From NCBI GenBank assembly GCA_020848035.1, contig JADLAX010000034.1, positions 62,001-126,000 of the forward strand: 64,000 bases of DNA. Direction: 5' to 3'. The notes under the pieces were generated by a model. That model had not been told where the DNA came from. It saw nothing but the letters and a program-made list of their open reading frames with translations, and made no database searches. Origin of the DNA: Anaerolineae bacterium (GTDB taxonomy: Bacteria > Chloroflexota > Anaerolineae > Promineifilales > Promineifilaceae). Below are positions 7,404-16,063 of the stretch, piece after piece. The position numbers and the translations under genes were made by a program. Position 1 is the stretch's first letter. Every line of letters begins with the position of its first letter.

Positions 7404-9569
7404 TCAAAAAGTTTTGCCAGCGTCCCGCATGGCCAACAGCAGCGGCGGCGGGGCAAAACGTTCGCCATATTTTTCGGTCAGTTCCTGGCTGCGCTGCACA
7501 AACGCCGCCACGCCGTAGTCGTTGATGTATTGCAGCGTGCCGCCCTTAAACGGAGCAAAACCCCAGCCAAAAATCGACCCGATGTTGGCGTCGGCGACAT
7601 TGGTAACCACGTTTTCGGCCAGGCAGCGCACCGTTTCCAGCGCCTGGACAAACATCAGCCGCTCGACCATTTCGGCCTGGCACAGCGCGGCTCCCTGCGG
7701 CGGAAAGAGTGTGCGCAGCTGCGGCCAGAGGTGCTTTTTGCCCCCTTCGGGATAATCGTAGAATCCAGCACCGCGAGCTTTGCCGAAACGGCCGTATTCC
7801 TCCGTCAGCACATCCAGCACCGCATCCGAGGGATGGCGCGGCACCGGCTTACCTTCTGCCGCAAAATCCTGGCGCGTCTGCTCGCGAATGTGGCGCATCA
7901 GCCCCAGGCTCACCTCGTCGGCCAGGGCCAGCGGCCCCACCGGCATACCTGCCTGCAAGCCCGCCGCCTCGATGGCGCGCGGGTGCTGTCCTTCGCCCAG
8001 CAGCGCCAGCCCTTCGCCCAGGTACGTGCCAAACACCCGCGAGGTGTAAAAGCCCCGGCTGTCGTTCACTACAATCGGCGTCTTGCGGATTTTTAGGACA
8101 AAGTCAAACACCCTGGCCAGCGTCTCGCCGCTCGTCTCCGCCCCAGTAATGATTTCTACTAGCTTCATCTTCTCCACCGGCGAGAAAAAGTGCAGGCCAA
8201 CGAAGTTGTGCGGCCGTTGGGACGCCCCGGCCAATCCGGTGATGGGCAAGGTCGACGTGTTGCTGGCAAAAACCGCCTGCCCTGAGCCTGTCGCTTGCCC
8301 TGAGCTTGTCGAAGGGCCCGCCAACACCGCCTCCACCTCCTGTGTCACCCGTGCCTTCAATTCGCGGTCCTCAAACACTGCCTCGATGATCAAATCGCAG
8401 CCCGCCAGGTCGGCGGCATTGGCCGTGGGCTGAATTCGCCCCAGCGTTTCGTCGCGCTGCGTTTTGGTCAGCTTGCCTTGCTGCACCCGCCTATCCAACA
8501 GCGCGGCAATCTTTGCCTTGCCCGCCTCGGCCTGCTCCAGAGTCACATCTTTGAGCACGACGGGGAGGTTGGCAACGGCCGTCACATACGCAATCCCATG
8601 CCCCATCATGCCCGCCCCCAGCACGCCCACCTTGTGCGTCACCTGCGGCGGCACCGTCTGCGGTCGGCTCGCCCCGTCACCAATCTGGTTCAGCTGAAAC
8701 CAGAAGGCGTTGATCATATTTTTGGCAATCTGGCTGGTGGCCAGCCGGGCAAAGTAGCGCGATTCAATCCGACTGGCGGTGTCAAAATCAACGGCCGTTC
8801 CCTCCACCATGACGCTCAAAATCGCTTCCGGCGCGGGATAATTGCCGTAGGTGCGCTTGCGCAGCATGGCTGGGGCCACCGCCAGCAGTTGGGCCACCTT
8901 CGGGTTCCGCGGATCGCCGCCGGGGATGCGATAGCCGGGTTTGTCCCACGGCTGGGCTGCTTTGGGATTGGCGACAATCCAGGCGCGGGCGATGGCCTGT
9001 AGCTCAGTTACATCTTCGGCCAGCTCGTCCACCAGCCCGGCCGCCCTGGCCGCCGCGGGGTCCAACTGCGTGCCCTCGGTTAGCAGCGGGAAGGCGGCTT
9101 GCAGCCCAATCATACGCGGCAGGCGCGTCACGCCGCCCCCGCCCGGCAGCAAGCCCAGCGTCACTTCCGGAAAGCCCATCTTAATCCGTGCATCGTTCAG
9201 CACGATGCGGTAATGGCAGGCCAGCGCCAGTTCCAATCCACCGCCCAGGGCCGTGCCGTTAACCGCCGCCACCACCGGCACCCCCAGCTTTTCCAGCTGC
9301 CGGAAACCCGCCTTCAGCGCCTCTGCGCTGCGAAAAATCTCGGCGGCGTCGGTGGCGGCATACAGCCATTCCAGGTCACCACCCGCCATAAACGTCTTCT
9401 TGGCCGAGGTTACAATTACCCCCGCCAGCTTCGGCTCGGCCTGCAAACGCGCCAGCGTGGTGGCCAGCGCCACGCCAAATTCGGCATCAATCACGTTGGC
9501 CGACCGCCCCGGCCGGTCCAACGTCAGAGTCACAATCTGCTGTTCATCTTTTGCGTAATGAATTGCCAT
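7404..9569 (-). CDS. fadJ: Fatty-acid oxidation multifunctional alpha subunit (enoyl-CoA hydratase / 3-hydroxyacyl-CoA dehydrogenase)
   Basis: Bifunctional beta-oxidation enzyme of 721 residues. The crotonase half (1-190) keeps the oxyanion region and catalytic Glu residues (GTALGGGLELALA; GFPEVTLGLLPGGGG). The dehydrogenase half begins at the NAD site GVLGAGMMGHGIA (about 316) and has SNTSTLPI and the catalytic HFFSPVEKMKLVE. Two C-terminal 3HCDH domains follow. Near residue 405 a low-complexity stretch (GPSTSSGQATGSGQ) interrupts the conserved ALLAxSNTS region; it is encoded by a repeat (8281-8316). The thiolase gene lies 114 bp upstream on the same strand, so the pair gives hydratase, dehydrogenase and thiolase. 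Confidence 0.93.
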   Translation of the reverse strand: MAIHYAKDEQQIVTLTLDRPGRSANVIDAEFGVALATTLARLQAEPKLAGVIVTSAKKTFMAGGDLEWLYAATDAAEIFRSAEALKAGFRQLEKLGVPVVAAVNGTALGGGLELALACHYRIVLNDARIKMGFPEVTLGLLPGGGGVTRLPRMIGLQAAFPLLTEGTQLDPAAARAAGLVDELAEDVTELQAIARAWIVANPKAAQPWDKPGYRIPGGDPRNPKVAQLLAVAPAMLRKRTYGNYPAPEAILSVMVEGTAVDFDTASRIESRYFARLATSQIAKNMINAFWFQLNQIGDGASRPQTVPPQVTHKVGVLGAGMMGHGIAYVTAVANLPVVLKDVTLEQAEAGKAKIAALLDRRVQQGKLTKTQRDETLGRIQPTANAADLAGCDLIIEAVFEDRELKARVTQEVEAVLAGPSTSSGQATGSGQAVFASNTSTLPITGLAGASQRPHNFVGLHFFSPVEKMKLVEIITGAETSGETLARVFDFVLKIRKTPIVVNDSRGFYTSRVFGTYLGEGLALLGEGQHPRAIEAAGLQAGMPVGPLALADEVSLGLMRHIREQTRQDFAAEGKPVPRHPSDAVLDVLTEEYGRFGKARGAGFYDYPEGGKKHLWPQLRTLFPPQGAALCQAEMVERLMFVQALETVRCLAENVVTNVADANIGSIFGWGFAPFKGGTLQYINDYGVAAFVQRSQELTEKYGERFAPPPLLLAMRDAGKTF
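8281..8316. repeat. Repeat unit inserted in the fadJ reading frame
   Basis: Two 18-bp units in tandem, an imperfect one (8281-8298) and CCTGAGCTTGTCGAAGGG (8299-8316). The second is a dispersed repeat sequence familiar from many bacterial genomes, usually intergenic. Here it is read in frame as GPSTSSGQATGSGQ. Confidence 0.7.
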
Positions 9570-9572
9570 CCC

Positions 9573-9672
9573 TCTCCCTCACTTTTTCACCCCCACCCTG
9601 ACCCTCCCCCTGGCAGGGGGAGGAAATCTGGCTCCCTCTCCCTTGCAGGGAGAGGACTGGGGTGAGGGTCCC
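9573..9672. repeat. C/T-rich and G/A-rich palindromic repeat
   Basis: The gap between thiolase and fadJ genes holds a composite inverted repeat: CCTCCCCCTGGCAGGGGGAGG and CCCTCTCCCTTGCAGGGAGAGG as inner hairpins, framed by TTTTTCACCCC and GGGGTGAGGG. Similar units are widespread bacterial dispersed repeats. It could form strong RNA hairpins between the two cistrons. Confidence 0.7.
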
Positions 9673-9683
9673 TACTCCATGAA

Positions 9684-10895
9684 CTAAACCCGCTCAATCA
9701 CGGTGGCAATGCCCATGCCGCCGCCCACACACAGCGTGATCAGCGCCGTGGCCAGGTCGGTGCGCTCTAGCTCGTCGAGCACGGTGCCCAGCAGCATTGC
9801 CCCGGTCGCCCCCAGCGGATGCCCCAGGGCAATCGCCCCGCCGTTGACGTTGACGTTTTCCGCCCCCTCGATGCCCATATCGCGCATAAAACGCAGCACC
9901 ACGGCGGCAAACGCCTCGTTCACCTCAAACAGGTCAATGTCCTTCACGTCCATGCCCGCCAGCTTCAGCGCCTTCTGCGACGCTGGCCCCGGCCCGATGA
10001 GCATAATCGTCGGCTCGGTGCCTACTAGCGCCGCCGAACGAATGCGCGCCCGTGGCTTCAGCCCCAGCGCTGCGCCCTTCTCTTTGGACCCAATCAGCAC
10101 CAGCGCCGCACCATCCACAATGCCAGAGGAGTTGCCCGCCGTGTGCACGTGGTTGATCGTCTCGACCTCGGTGTAGACCTGCTGCGCCAGGGCATCAAAG
10201 CCCATCTCGCCAATGGCGGCAAAGGCCGGGCTGAGCTTGCCCAGGCCTGCCAGCGTCGAATCGGCCCGGACGTGCTCATCTACGTCCAGAATAGTCAGCC
10301 CGTTTTGATCTTTCACCGGCACGACGGCGTTGCGAAAGTAGCCGTTTTCCCAGGCGTGGGCCGCCCGCTGCTGCGAGCGCAGGGCAAAGGCGTCCACATC
10401 GTCGCGGCTAAACCTTTCCAGCGTAGCAATGAGGTCCGCGCCGATACCCTGGGGCACAAAGTTGATTTTGCTGCTCACCTTGGGGTCCAGCATCATTGCC
10501 CCGCCGTCGGAGCCCATCGGGATGCGGGACATGGATTCGACGCCGCCCGCCACGACCAGCTCTTCCCAGCCAGAGCGCACTTTCATGGCGGCCATATTAA
10601 CCGCCTCCAGGCCCGAGGCACAAAAGCGGTTCAGCTGCACCCCCGGCACATCCACATCCCAACCGGCGTAGAGAACGGCCGTCCGCGCAATATCCGCCCC
10701 CTGATCGCCCAGCGGGGTCACACAGCCCAGCACCACGTCATTTACCTGCGACGTGTCCAGATTGTGCCGCCGCTGCATCTCGCGCAGCAGCGTGGCCAGC
10801 AGCTCCACCGGCGGCACCTCGTGCAGCGAACCGTTCTGCTTGCCCCGCCCCCGCGGCGTGCGAATCGCCTCAAAAATATACGCCTCGCCACTCAT
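9684..10895 (-). CDS. Acetyl-CoA C-acyltransferase (thiolase)
   Basis: Thiolase of 403 residues that cleaves 3-ketoacyl-CoA in beta-oxidation. The start at 10895 is supported by GAGGAGG six bases upstream and by homology ([16 protein letters not shown]). Active-site residues are visible: nucleophile Cys in [16 protein letters not shown], His in [15 protein letters not shown], and the C-terminal Cys in [10 protein letters not shown]. It is first in a two-gene operon with the fadJ-type gene. FadI- or FadA-like; the substrate length cannot be told. Confidence 0.93.
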   Translation of the reverse strand: MSGEAYIFEAIRTPRGRGKQNGSLHEVPPVELLATLLREMQRRHNLDTSQVNDVVLGCVTPLGDQGADIARTAVLYAGWDVDVPGVQLNRFCASGLEAVNMAAMKVRSGWEELVVAGGVESMSRIPMGSDGGAMMLDPKVSSKINFVPQGIGADLIATLERFSRDDVDAFALRSQQRAAHAWENGYFRNAVVPVKDQNGLTILDVDEHVRADSTLAGLGKLSPAFAAIGEMGFDALAQQVYTEVETINHVHTAGNSSGIVDGAALVLIGSKEKGAALGLKPRARIRSAALVGTEPTIMLIGPGPASQKALKLAGMDVKDIDLFEVNEAFAAVVLRFMRDMGIEGAENVNVNGGAIALGHPLGATGAMLLGTVLDELERTDLATALITLCVGGGMGIATVIERV

Positions 10896-10917
10896 GCTCG
10901 CCTCCTCGGTTGTTAGC

Positions 10918-10982
10918 CGCGGATTGCGCGGATTTTTGGGATTTAGGATCGCTAAATCTGCGTCAATCCGCGCAATCCGCGG
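10918..10982. repeat. Palindromic repeat built on CGCGGATT units
   Basis: Arms CCGCGGATTGCGCGGATT and AATCCGCGCAATCCGCGG flank an imperfect middle (GATTTAGGATCGCTAAATC). It lies in the divergent gap between the thiolase and nitroreductase genes. Belongs to the class of intergenic palindromes built from short AT/GC units seen throughout the window. Confidence 0.7.
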
Positions 10983-11047
10983 CCCATTTTGTTTCCATTC
11001 TACAGTCCTGCTTCTGTTGCTCCAAGAAAATTGGCTATACTCCCTGC

Positions 11048-11674
11048 ATGACCAACCCAACGCTGAACGACTTCATTCACCTGGCGCGCGGCCGTCGCGC
11101 CATTCGCCGCTACAGCGACGAGCCGGTGCCGCCGGAACTGCTGGATTTATTGCTGGAAACGGCCGTCTGGTCCCCCTCCGCCCACAACCGACAGCCGTGG
11201 CGCTTTGCCGTGCTGGAAGCACCCGCCAGCAAGGCAGCGCTGGCCCGCGCCATGGGCCAGCGCCTGCGCACCGACCGCAGCGCCGACGGCGAGCCGCCAG
11301 ACGTGATTGAGCGGGACGTGGCCCGCTCCTTTGCCCGCATCACCGGGGCGGCGGCGCTGATTGTGGTGTGTTTGAGCCTGGTGGATATGGACAGCTACCC
11401 CGACGCCCACCGCCGCCAGGCGGAGCGCACGATGGCCGTGCAAAGCGTGGCCATGGCCGCGCAAACGCTGTGGCTGGCCGCCCACGCCGCCGGGCTGGGG
11501 GCGTGCTGGCTGTGCGCCCCGCTGTTTGTGCCGGAACTGGTGGTAGAAACGCTCAATTTGCCGCCGGATTGGGAGCCGCAGGGCTTGCTGACGCTGGGCT
11601 GGCCTGCGGAAGAAAAAGAGAAACCCCGCGCCCCCTGGCCCAGCCGGGTGCACTTTTTGGACCGCCAGGGCTGA
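11048..11674 (+). CDS. Nitroreductase-family protein, FbiB C-terminal-domain-like
   Basis: FMN-binding nitroreductase fold of 208 residues. Start at ATG 11048 follows homology ([15 protein letters not shown]). The FMN signature region is [13 protein letters not shown]; the family helix [30 protein letters not shown] is conserved, and the end is [14 protein letters not shown]. This arrangement is closest to the C-terminal domain of FbiB, which reduces dehydro-F420 in coenzyme F420 synthesis, although a general nitroreductase is possible. cofC lies 4.4 kb downstream on the same strand, supporting an F420 role. No membrane segment or export signal. Confidence 0.8.
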   Translation: MTNPTLNDFIHLARGRRAIRRYSDEPVPPELLDLLLETAVWSPSAHNRQPWRFAVLEAPASKAALARAMGQRLRTDRSADGEPPDVIERDVARSFARITGAAALIVVCLSLVDMDSYPDAHRRQAERTMAVQSVAMAAQTLWLAAHAAGLGACWLCAPLFVPELVVETLNLPPDWEPQGLLTLGWPAEEKEKPRAPWPSRVHFLDRQG

Positions 11675-11791
11675 AGCCGCCCGGCTAGTTGGGGAAGCCC
11701 CAAGAGGGCTGGCACTACTTTCACAAATTCGATGACAAATCGGCCTTGTCCGCTATAATAAACGCCTATTTTCTATACTGGACTTGACCTC

Positions 11792-11862
11792 CTCGTTCCA
11801 CGCTCTGCGTGGAATGCAGGCCGGGACGCTCCGGCATCCCCCACGCGGCGCGTGGGAACGAG
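11792..11862. repeat. GTTCC(C)ACGC palindromic element, copy 1 (short form)
   Basis: Opens CTCGTTCCACGCTCTGCGTG and closes GCGCGTGGGAACGAG, with an inner GGGACGCTCC hairpin. The same outer arms frame 14807-14908 and 63153-63252. It lies 15 bp before the start of the IclR-PPOX gene, so it is in its 5' untranslated region. Mobile-element-like dispersed repeat (MITE or REP type); no transposase nearby. Confidence 0.75.
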
Positions 11863-11876
11863 AATGAAGAGAGCAG

Positions 11877-13043
11877 ATGGACTACTCAAAACAGGTTCCG
11901 GCAGCGGAGCGGACGTTGAACATTTTGGAGGCGCTGAGCAGCGCGCCGGACGGGCTGAGCGCCACGGAGCTGCTGGAACGGCTGGACGACATGTCGCGCA
12001 GTGGGTTGTTCGCCCTGCTAAACACGCTGAAGGCGCGCAGCTACATCGAGCAGAGCGACGGCCGTAGCAAATACCAGCTCGGCCCGGCGCTGTGGGCACT
12101 GCTGCCACAAAAATCGCTGGGGCTGGAGCCGCTCATCACCGCGTTTACCACGGAAATGGCGCAGATTGATCTGGCAGAAACGGCCGTTCTCCTCTACCAA
12201 AATCGTGGTGAAACCGTTGTGCTGGCCCAGCGTGAAGGCATCAACCGGGTTCGCGCCGTCTACCGGCTGGGGCAGCGAGAAGATGCCAGTAGCAGTCCCG
12301 GTGGCCGGCTGCTGCTGGCTGGTTTGCCCAACCAGATGGCGCAGCAAACGGCCGTTTTCAACCAGTTCCGCAGCGAAGGCGCTGCCACCCAGGAAACGGC
12401 CGAAACCCTCGACATCGCCTGCCCCATCTGTGCCGACGGCGTGCAGCCAATCGCGGCCTTACAGTTAAGTTTGCCTCTTTTCCGCAGCCAGCCAGAAACG
12501 GTGGCGGCGCTGAAAAAGCAGGTGCAGCAGGCGGCTTCCCGCATCTCGTTTCGGCTGGGGGCGGCGGTGTACCAGCCGTACGGCTGGGCTGTTGGCGAAC
12601 CGATCGGCCCCAACCGCGCCCTGAGCCAGGCCGAAATTGAGCACTTTTTGCAGGGGCCGTGGAGTGCCCGGCTGGCCTGCGTGCGCGCCGACGGCACGCC
12701 GCATGTGCTGCCGCTGTGGTATGAATGGGACGGCCGTTCCTTTTGGGTCGCTGCCTCACCGGGGGCGCAGTGGAAGCAGGTGGTGGACGAAACCGGGCGC
12801 GTCTCGCTGACCATCGACGAGCCGTGGCCGCCGCTGCGCCGCGCCTTTGTCGTGGGTCAGGCACACACGGTGGCGGCGGATGCGGTGCCTGGCGGGTTAG
12901 CCGGGCTGCGCCAGCGGCTGGCGGTGCGCTATTTGGGCCAGGGGGCCGACCAGCAGGCGGAACTGTGCCAGATTGAGGGGTGGACGGCCGTTCAAATCAC
13001 CCCACAGCGCCTCACCGGGCAGCAAGGATTGGGCCGGGCATGA
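11877..13043 (+). CDS. IclR-type regulator fused to a PPOX (flavin/F420-binding split-barrel) domain
   Basis: Protein of 388 residues with an unusual architecture. Residues 1-70 are an IclR winged HTH (RTLNILEALSSAPDGLSATELLERL, then KARSYIEQSDGRSKYQLG). Residues 75-230 look like the IclR ligand-binding domain (AVLLYQNRGETVVLAQREG, SSSPGGRLLLAGLP). Residues about 245-388 are a pyridoxamine-oxidase-like split barrel (ARLACVRADGTPHVLPLWYEWDG; FWVAASPGAQWKQVVDETGRVSLTIDE), a fold that binds FMN or F420. No catalytic role is provable. It precedes an ABC importer and cofC on the same strand, so I infer a flavin- or F420-responsive regulator of that set. Confidence 0.8.
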   Translation: MDYSKQVPAAERTLNILEALSSAPDGLSATELLERLDDMSRSGLFALLNTLKARSYIEQSDGRSKYQLGPALWALLPQKSLGLEPLITAFTTEMAQIDLAETAVLLYQNRGETVVLAQREGINRVRAVYRLGQREDASSSPGGRLLLAGLPNQMAQQTAVFNQFRSEGAATQETAETLDIACPICADGVQPIAALQLSLPLFRSQPETVAALKKQVQQAASRISFRLGAAVYQPYGWAVGEPIGPNRALSQAEIEHFLQGPWSARLACVRADGTPHVLPLWYEWDGRSFWVAASPGAQWKQVVDETGRVSLTIDEPWPPLRRAFVVGQAHTVAADAVPGGLAGLRQRLAVRYLGQGADQQAELCQIEGWTAVQITPQRLTGQQGLGRA

Positions 13044-13082
13044 AACATTTTCTTAGCCACAGCGATAACGCAAAGAAAATAA

Positions 13083-13146
13083 TCAGCAGATTTCGCAGAT
13101 TACACAGATTGGAATTTCATCTGCGAAATCTGTGTAATCTGTTGAT
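13083..13146. repeat. CAGATTTCGCAGATT palindrome, copy 1
   Basis: Imperfect palindrome from ATCAGCAGATTTCGCAGATT to the matching AATCTGTGTAATCTGTTGAT. The family recurs at 13981, 14967, 16860 and 61984. Here it fills the gap between the regulator and the ABC ATPase gene. Confidence 0.75.
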
Positions 13147-13176
13147 TTTCACTTGCCACAGCACAGCAGGTTGGAT

Positions 13177-13935
13177 ATGAAGCAGATTGATATTCGCGTC
13201 AGTGAACTGAGCCATCGATACGGCCGTACCCACGCTCTCAAAAGCATCAACCTGCACATTCAGCCGGGCGAATTTGTCAGTCTGGTGGGCGTCAGCGGCT
13301 GCGGCAAATCGACCCTGATGCGCCTCATTGCCGGGCTGCAAACGGCTACCGAAGGCGGCGTCTGGCTCGATGGGCAGCCGCCTGCCGCCGCCCGCGCCGC
13401 CAAGCAAATTGGCTGGATGGCCCAGCAAGCGGCCCTCCTGCCCTGGCGCACCGTGCGCGAAAATGTGCGGCTGGCTCAAAAAATCAATCCGCAAGCGGGA
13501 CAGGCCACGCCAGACCCCGATGGTTTGCTCAACATGGTGGGATTGGCAGAGTTTGCCGACGCTTACCCGCTGACGCTCTCCGGCGGGATGCAGCAGCGGG
13601 CGGCCTTGGCCCGCACCCTGGCGACGGGAACGGCCGTTTGGCTGATGGATGAGCCGTTTGCCGCCCTGGACGAACTGACGCGGGAGCTGTTGGCCGAGGA
13701 GCTGCTGCAAATCTGGCGGCAGTTCCGGCCGACGGTGCTGTGGATCACCCACAATTTGCACGAAGCGATTCGAATGTCCGACCGGGTGGTGGTGCTGACG
13801 CCGCGACCGGGCACGATTGCCGGGGAGATCGCCGTACCACTGCCCCGTCCCCGCGACGACACCAGCGCCGCTTTCCAGGCACTGCTGCGGCAGGCGCGGG
13901 CGCTGCTGCGGCAGGAGGTGGCCCATGGCCAGTGA
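13177..13935 (+). CDS. ABC transporter ATP-binding protein (NitT/TauT/THI5-type importer)
   Basis: ATPase of 252 residues that drives import of a small molecule. Walker A GVSGCGKSTLMRLIAGL, Q-loop (IGWMAQQAALLPWRTV), signature LSGGMQQRAALARTLA, Walker B VWLMDEPFAALDELT, and switch His in LWITHNLHEAI. Start at ATG 13177 (MKQIDIRV); a TTG at 13153 is also in frame. Belongs to the SsuB/TauB/ThiZ group. The permease start overlaps its end by 11 bp, so they are coupled. Substrate is discussed under the binding protein. Confidence 0.93.
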   Translation: MKQIDIRVSELSHRYGRTHALKSINLHIQPGEFVSLVGVSGCGKSTLMRLIAGLQTATEGGVWLDGQPPAAARAAKQIGWMAQQAALLPWRTVRENVRLAQKINPQAGQATPDPDGLLNMVGLAEFADAYPLTLSGGMQQRAALARTLATGTAVWLMDEPFAALDELTRELLAEELLQIWRQFRPTVLWITHNLHEAIRMSDRVVVLTPRPGTIAGEIAVPLPRPRDDTSAAFQALLRQARALLRQEVAHGQ

Positions 13936-14794
13936 AAAAATCACTCATGATGCCACATCAGCCGTGCCAGGCACAAAAAAAATCAGCAGATTTCGCAGAT
14001 TCAAAGGATTTTTCTTTTTCTCTGCGTCCTCCGCGCCCTCTGCGGTTAAATCATTTTTCCGGCGGGGCAATTGGTCGGGCGTGGGGCTGCTGGTGGGGGT
14101 GTTGGTGCTGTGGGAAACGGTCGTTCAACTCAGCAACACACCTGCTTATTTGTTTCCGGCACCAACGGCCGTTTTCCGCTACCTCTTCTTGCACCTGGCC
14201 GATTTGCTGCTGGCGGGAAGCGTGACTCTGTTTGAGGCGGTGGCGGGACTGGTGTTGGGAACGGCCGTTGGCCTGGCCCTGGCCGTGCTCATCACCTTTT
14301 GGCAGCAGCTGGAGCAGGGCGTCATGTCGTTGGCCATCCTCATCAAGTCCACACCGATCATTGCCATCGCCCCGATTCTCACCATCTGGCTGGGCTTTGG
14401 CCCCGCGCCCAAGGTGATCGTGACGGCGCTGCTCACCTTTTTCCCGGTGCTGATCAACGCGCTCACCGGTTTTCGCTCGGTGGATGGGGCGCTGCTGGAT
14501 TGGCTGCGCTCGCTCAACGCCACGCCGCAGGAGATTTTTTTGCAGGCGCGGTGGCCGGGGGCACGGCCGTATCTGTTTGCCGCGCTCCGGGTGGTGGGGC
14601 CGCTGGCGCTCATCGGCGCGGTGGTGGCGGAGTGGATGGGCGCGTCCAGCGGCCTGGGCCGGGCGATGTGGCTGGCCTACACCAATCTGAACATGCCGGC
14701 CCTGTTTGCCGCCGTTTTTGTGCTGACGGGGTTGAGTACGGCCGTTTACCAAACCATCGTCTGGCTCGAAAAACGGTTTCTTTTTTGGGAATAA
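13925..14794 (+). CDS. ABC transporter permease (NitT/TauT/THI5-type), N-terminus contains a repeat
   Basis: Membrane permease of 289 residues with about six helices and the BPD_transp_1 coupling loop (EAVAGLVLGTAVGLALAV; APILTIWLGFGPAPKVIVTALLTFFPVLINALTG, ending near SLNATPQEIFLQARWPGARPYLFAALRV). The ATG at 13925 overlaps the ATPase gene. Residues about 18-45 (KISRFRRFKGFFFFSASSAPSA) are encoded by a copy of the intergenic CAGATTTCGCAGATT-type repeat (13981-14050), so either the repeat has entered the gene or the true start is further in, near the first membrane helix (GVGLLVGVLVLWETVV). Confidence 0.88.
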   Translation: MASEKITHDATSAVPGTKKISRFRRFKGFFFFSASSAPSAVKSFFRRGNWSGVGLLVGVLVLWETVVQLSNTPAYLFPAPTAVFRYLFLHLADLLLAGSVTLFEAVAGLVLGTAVGLALAVLITFWQQLEQGVMSLAILIKSTPIIAIAPILTIWLGFGPAPKVIVTALLTFFPVLINALTGFRSVDGALLDWLRSLNATPQEIFLQARWPGARPYLFAALRVVGPLALIGAVVAEWMGASSGLGRAMWLAYTNLNMPALFAAVFVLTGLSTAVYQTIVWLEKRFLFWE

Positions 14795-14806
14795 TCTCTA
14801 CGCACT

Positions 14807-14908
14807 CTCGTTCCCACGCTCCGCGTGGGAATGCGTCTTCAGCGCTCTGCGCTGCCTTCGGGACGCAGGAGCGTCCCAATCTTCATTCCACGCAGAGCGT
14901 GGAACGAG
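14807..14908. repeat. GTTCCCACGC palindromic element, copy 2
   Basis: About 102 bp framed by CTCGTTCCCACGCTCCGCGT and ACGCAGAGCGTGGAACGAG, with inner pairs AGCGCTCTGCGCT and GGGACGCAGGAGCGTCCC. Same family as 11792 and 63153. It lies 12 bp after the permease stop and before the binding-protein gene. Confidence 0.8.
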
Positions 14909-14966
14909 AAGCAAGAAGAGCAATTCATAGGAGACGACAGCGGCTGTCGCCGACCACCATGAATGA

Positions 14967-15031
14967 AAATCAGCAGATTTCGCAGATTCAACAGATTTTT
15001 TCTTTGCGACTCCGCGTCTCTGCGTTAAATT
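14967..15031. repeat. CAGATTTCGCAGATT repeat with CTGCGTCTCTGCG tail, copy
   Basis: AATCAGCAGATTTCGCAGATT then a T-rich stretch and GACTCCGCGTCTCTGCGTTAA. The same two-part order is found inside the permease gene at 13981-14050 (tail CTCTGCGTCCTCCGCG). Lies just before the Shine-Dalgarno sequence of the binding-protein gene. Confidence 0.75.
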
Positions 15032-15052
15032 ATTTTCGAAGGAGAAGACACT

Positions 15053-16021
15053 TTGCAACGCAACAAATTTATCTTTTTATTCTTCATTATTTTTCTATTC
15101 ACCGGCTGCCGAGCGGAGGAACAACCCGCGCTGCGCGAGATGACTTTCATGGCCGGGTTCCGCCCGCAGGCTAATTTGCCGTTTGTCGGCGCGTATGTGG
15201 CGCAGGAGAAAGGCTTTTTCGCCGATGAAGGGCTGGCCGTCACCATCGAGCATTCGGCGGGCGGCGGTGAGCATTTGCAGCTTTTGGCCGCGGGTGAAGT
15301 ACAGGTGACGACGCAGGATGCGGCCGTTCTCCTGCAACGTCGCGCCGATCCGGGCCTGCCACTTGTCTCCATCGGCCTGATTGGCCAGCGCGGCCAGCAA
15401 GCGTTTGTCGCCCTGGCCGACAGCGGCCTCAACAGCCCCGCCGACTGGGCCGGGCACACCGTTGGCTTCAAGGGCACGCCGCCACCGGACCTGTTTGCCC
15501 TGCTGGCCGCCAACGGCCTGACGGCCAACGATGTCGAGCTGGTCAACGTCGGTTTTGACCCGCGTACGCTGACAGAAGGGCTGGTGGACGTGTATCCGGT
15601 GTTCAAATCGAACGAGCCAAACCTGATTCGCGGCTGGGGTTTTGAGATAAACCAGTGGGAAGCGGCCGATTACGACGTGCCGACGTTAGGGCTAACCTAC
15701 GTGGCTGCGGAAGAGCTGATTCAATCCGACCCAGAACTATTGCAAAGCTTCATGAACGCCGTTCTGCGCGGCATCGAGTATGCCCAGGCGAACCCGGACG
15801 AGGCCGTGCAAATCGTGCTAAAGTACGCCGGTGAAGATGCCGATGCCGCCCACATGCGCTTCATGCTGGACACGGAGCTGGCGGATGCCATTTCGCCCAA
15901 CGGCTTTGGCTGGCAAACCGAGGCGCAGTGGCAGGCCCTGGCCGACATGCTGCACACCTACGAAGCGCTGCCAGCAGAGGTGGACGTTACGGCCGCTTTC
16001 ACCACGCAGTTTTTACCCTAG
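15053..16021 (+). CDS. THI5/NMT1-type ABC substrate-binding lipoprotein
   Basis: Extracytoplasmic binding protein of 322 residues. The TTG at 15053 is the start because GAAGGAG lies 9-10 bp upstream and the signal peptide begins there. Lipobox FLFTGC, so it is lipid-anchored. The mature part follows the NMT1/THI5 pattern: NLPFVGAYVAQEKGFFADEG, GGEHLQLLAAGEVQV, DWAGHTVGFKGT, and GLVDVYPVFKSNEPNLIR. Relatives bind pyrimidine thiamine precursors or, in Chloroflexota RibY-type proteins, riboflavin. The flavin/F420 neighbours favour riboflavin or an FO-related compound, but that is inference. Confidence 0.85.
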   Translation: MQRNKFIFLFFIIFLFTGCRAEEQPALREMTFMAGFRPQANLPFVGAYVAQEKGFFADEGLAVTIEHSAGGGEHLQLLAAGEVQVTTQDAAVLLQRRADPGLPLVSIGLIGQRGQQAFVALADSGLNSPADWAGHTVGFKGTPPPDLFALLAANGLTANDVELVNVGFDPRTLTEGLVDVYPVFKSNEPNLIRGWGFEINQWEAADYDVPTLGLTYVAAEELIQSDPELLQSFMNAVLRGIEYAQANPDEAVQIVLKYAGEDADAAHMRFMLDTELADAISPNGFGWQTEAQWQALADMLHTYEALPAEVDVTAAFTTQFLP

Positions 16022-16028
16022 CAACGTA

Positions 16029-16059
16029 TTTCCCCGGGAACTCGGAGTTTCCGGGGAAA
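16029..16059. repeat. TTTCCCCGG/CCGGGGAAA hairpin repeat, copy 1
   Basis: TTTCCCCGGGAACT pairs with AGTTTCCGGGGAAA over a 3-base loop. Longer versions with the same arms are at 38127-38181 and 59863-59924. It ends five bases before the cofC start codon and may affect its translation. Confidence 0.75.
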
Positions 16060-16063
16060 CACC

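Noticed and set aside
13177..16021. Nitrate, sulfonate or taurine importer
   Set aside because: The ATPase and permease belong to that wide group, but no nitrate or sulfonate enzyme is near, the binding protein is THI5/NMT1-like, and neighbours are flavin/F420 genes. Substrate left open.
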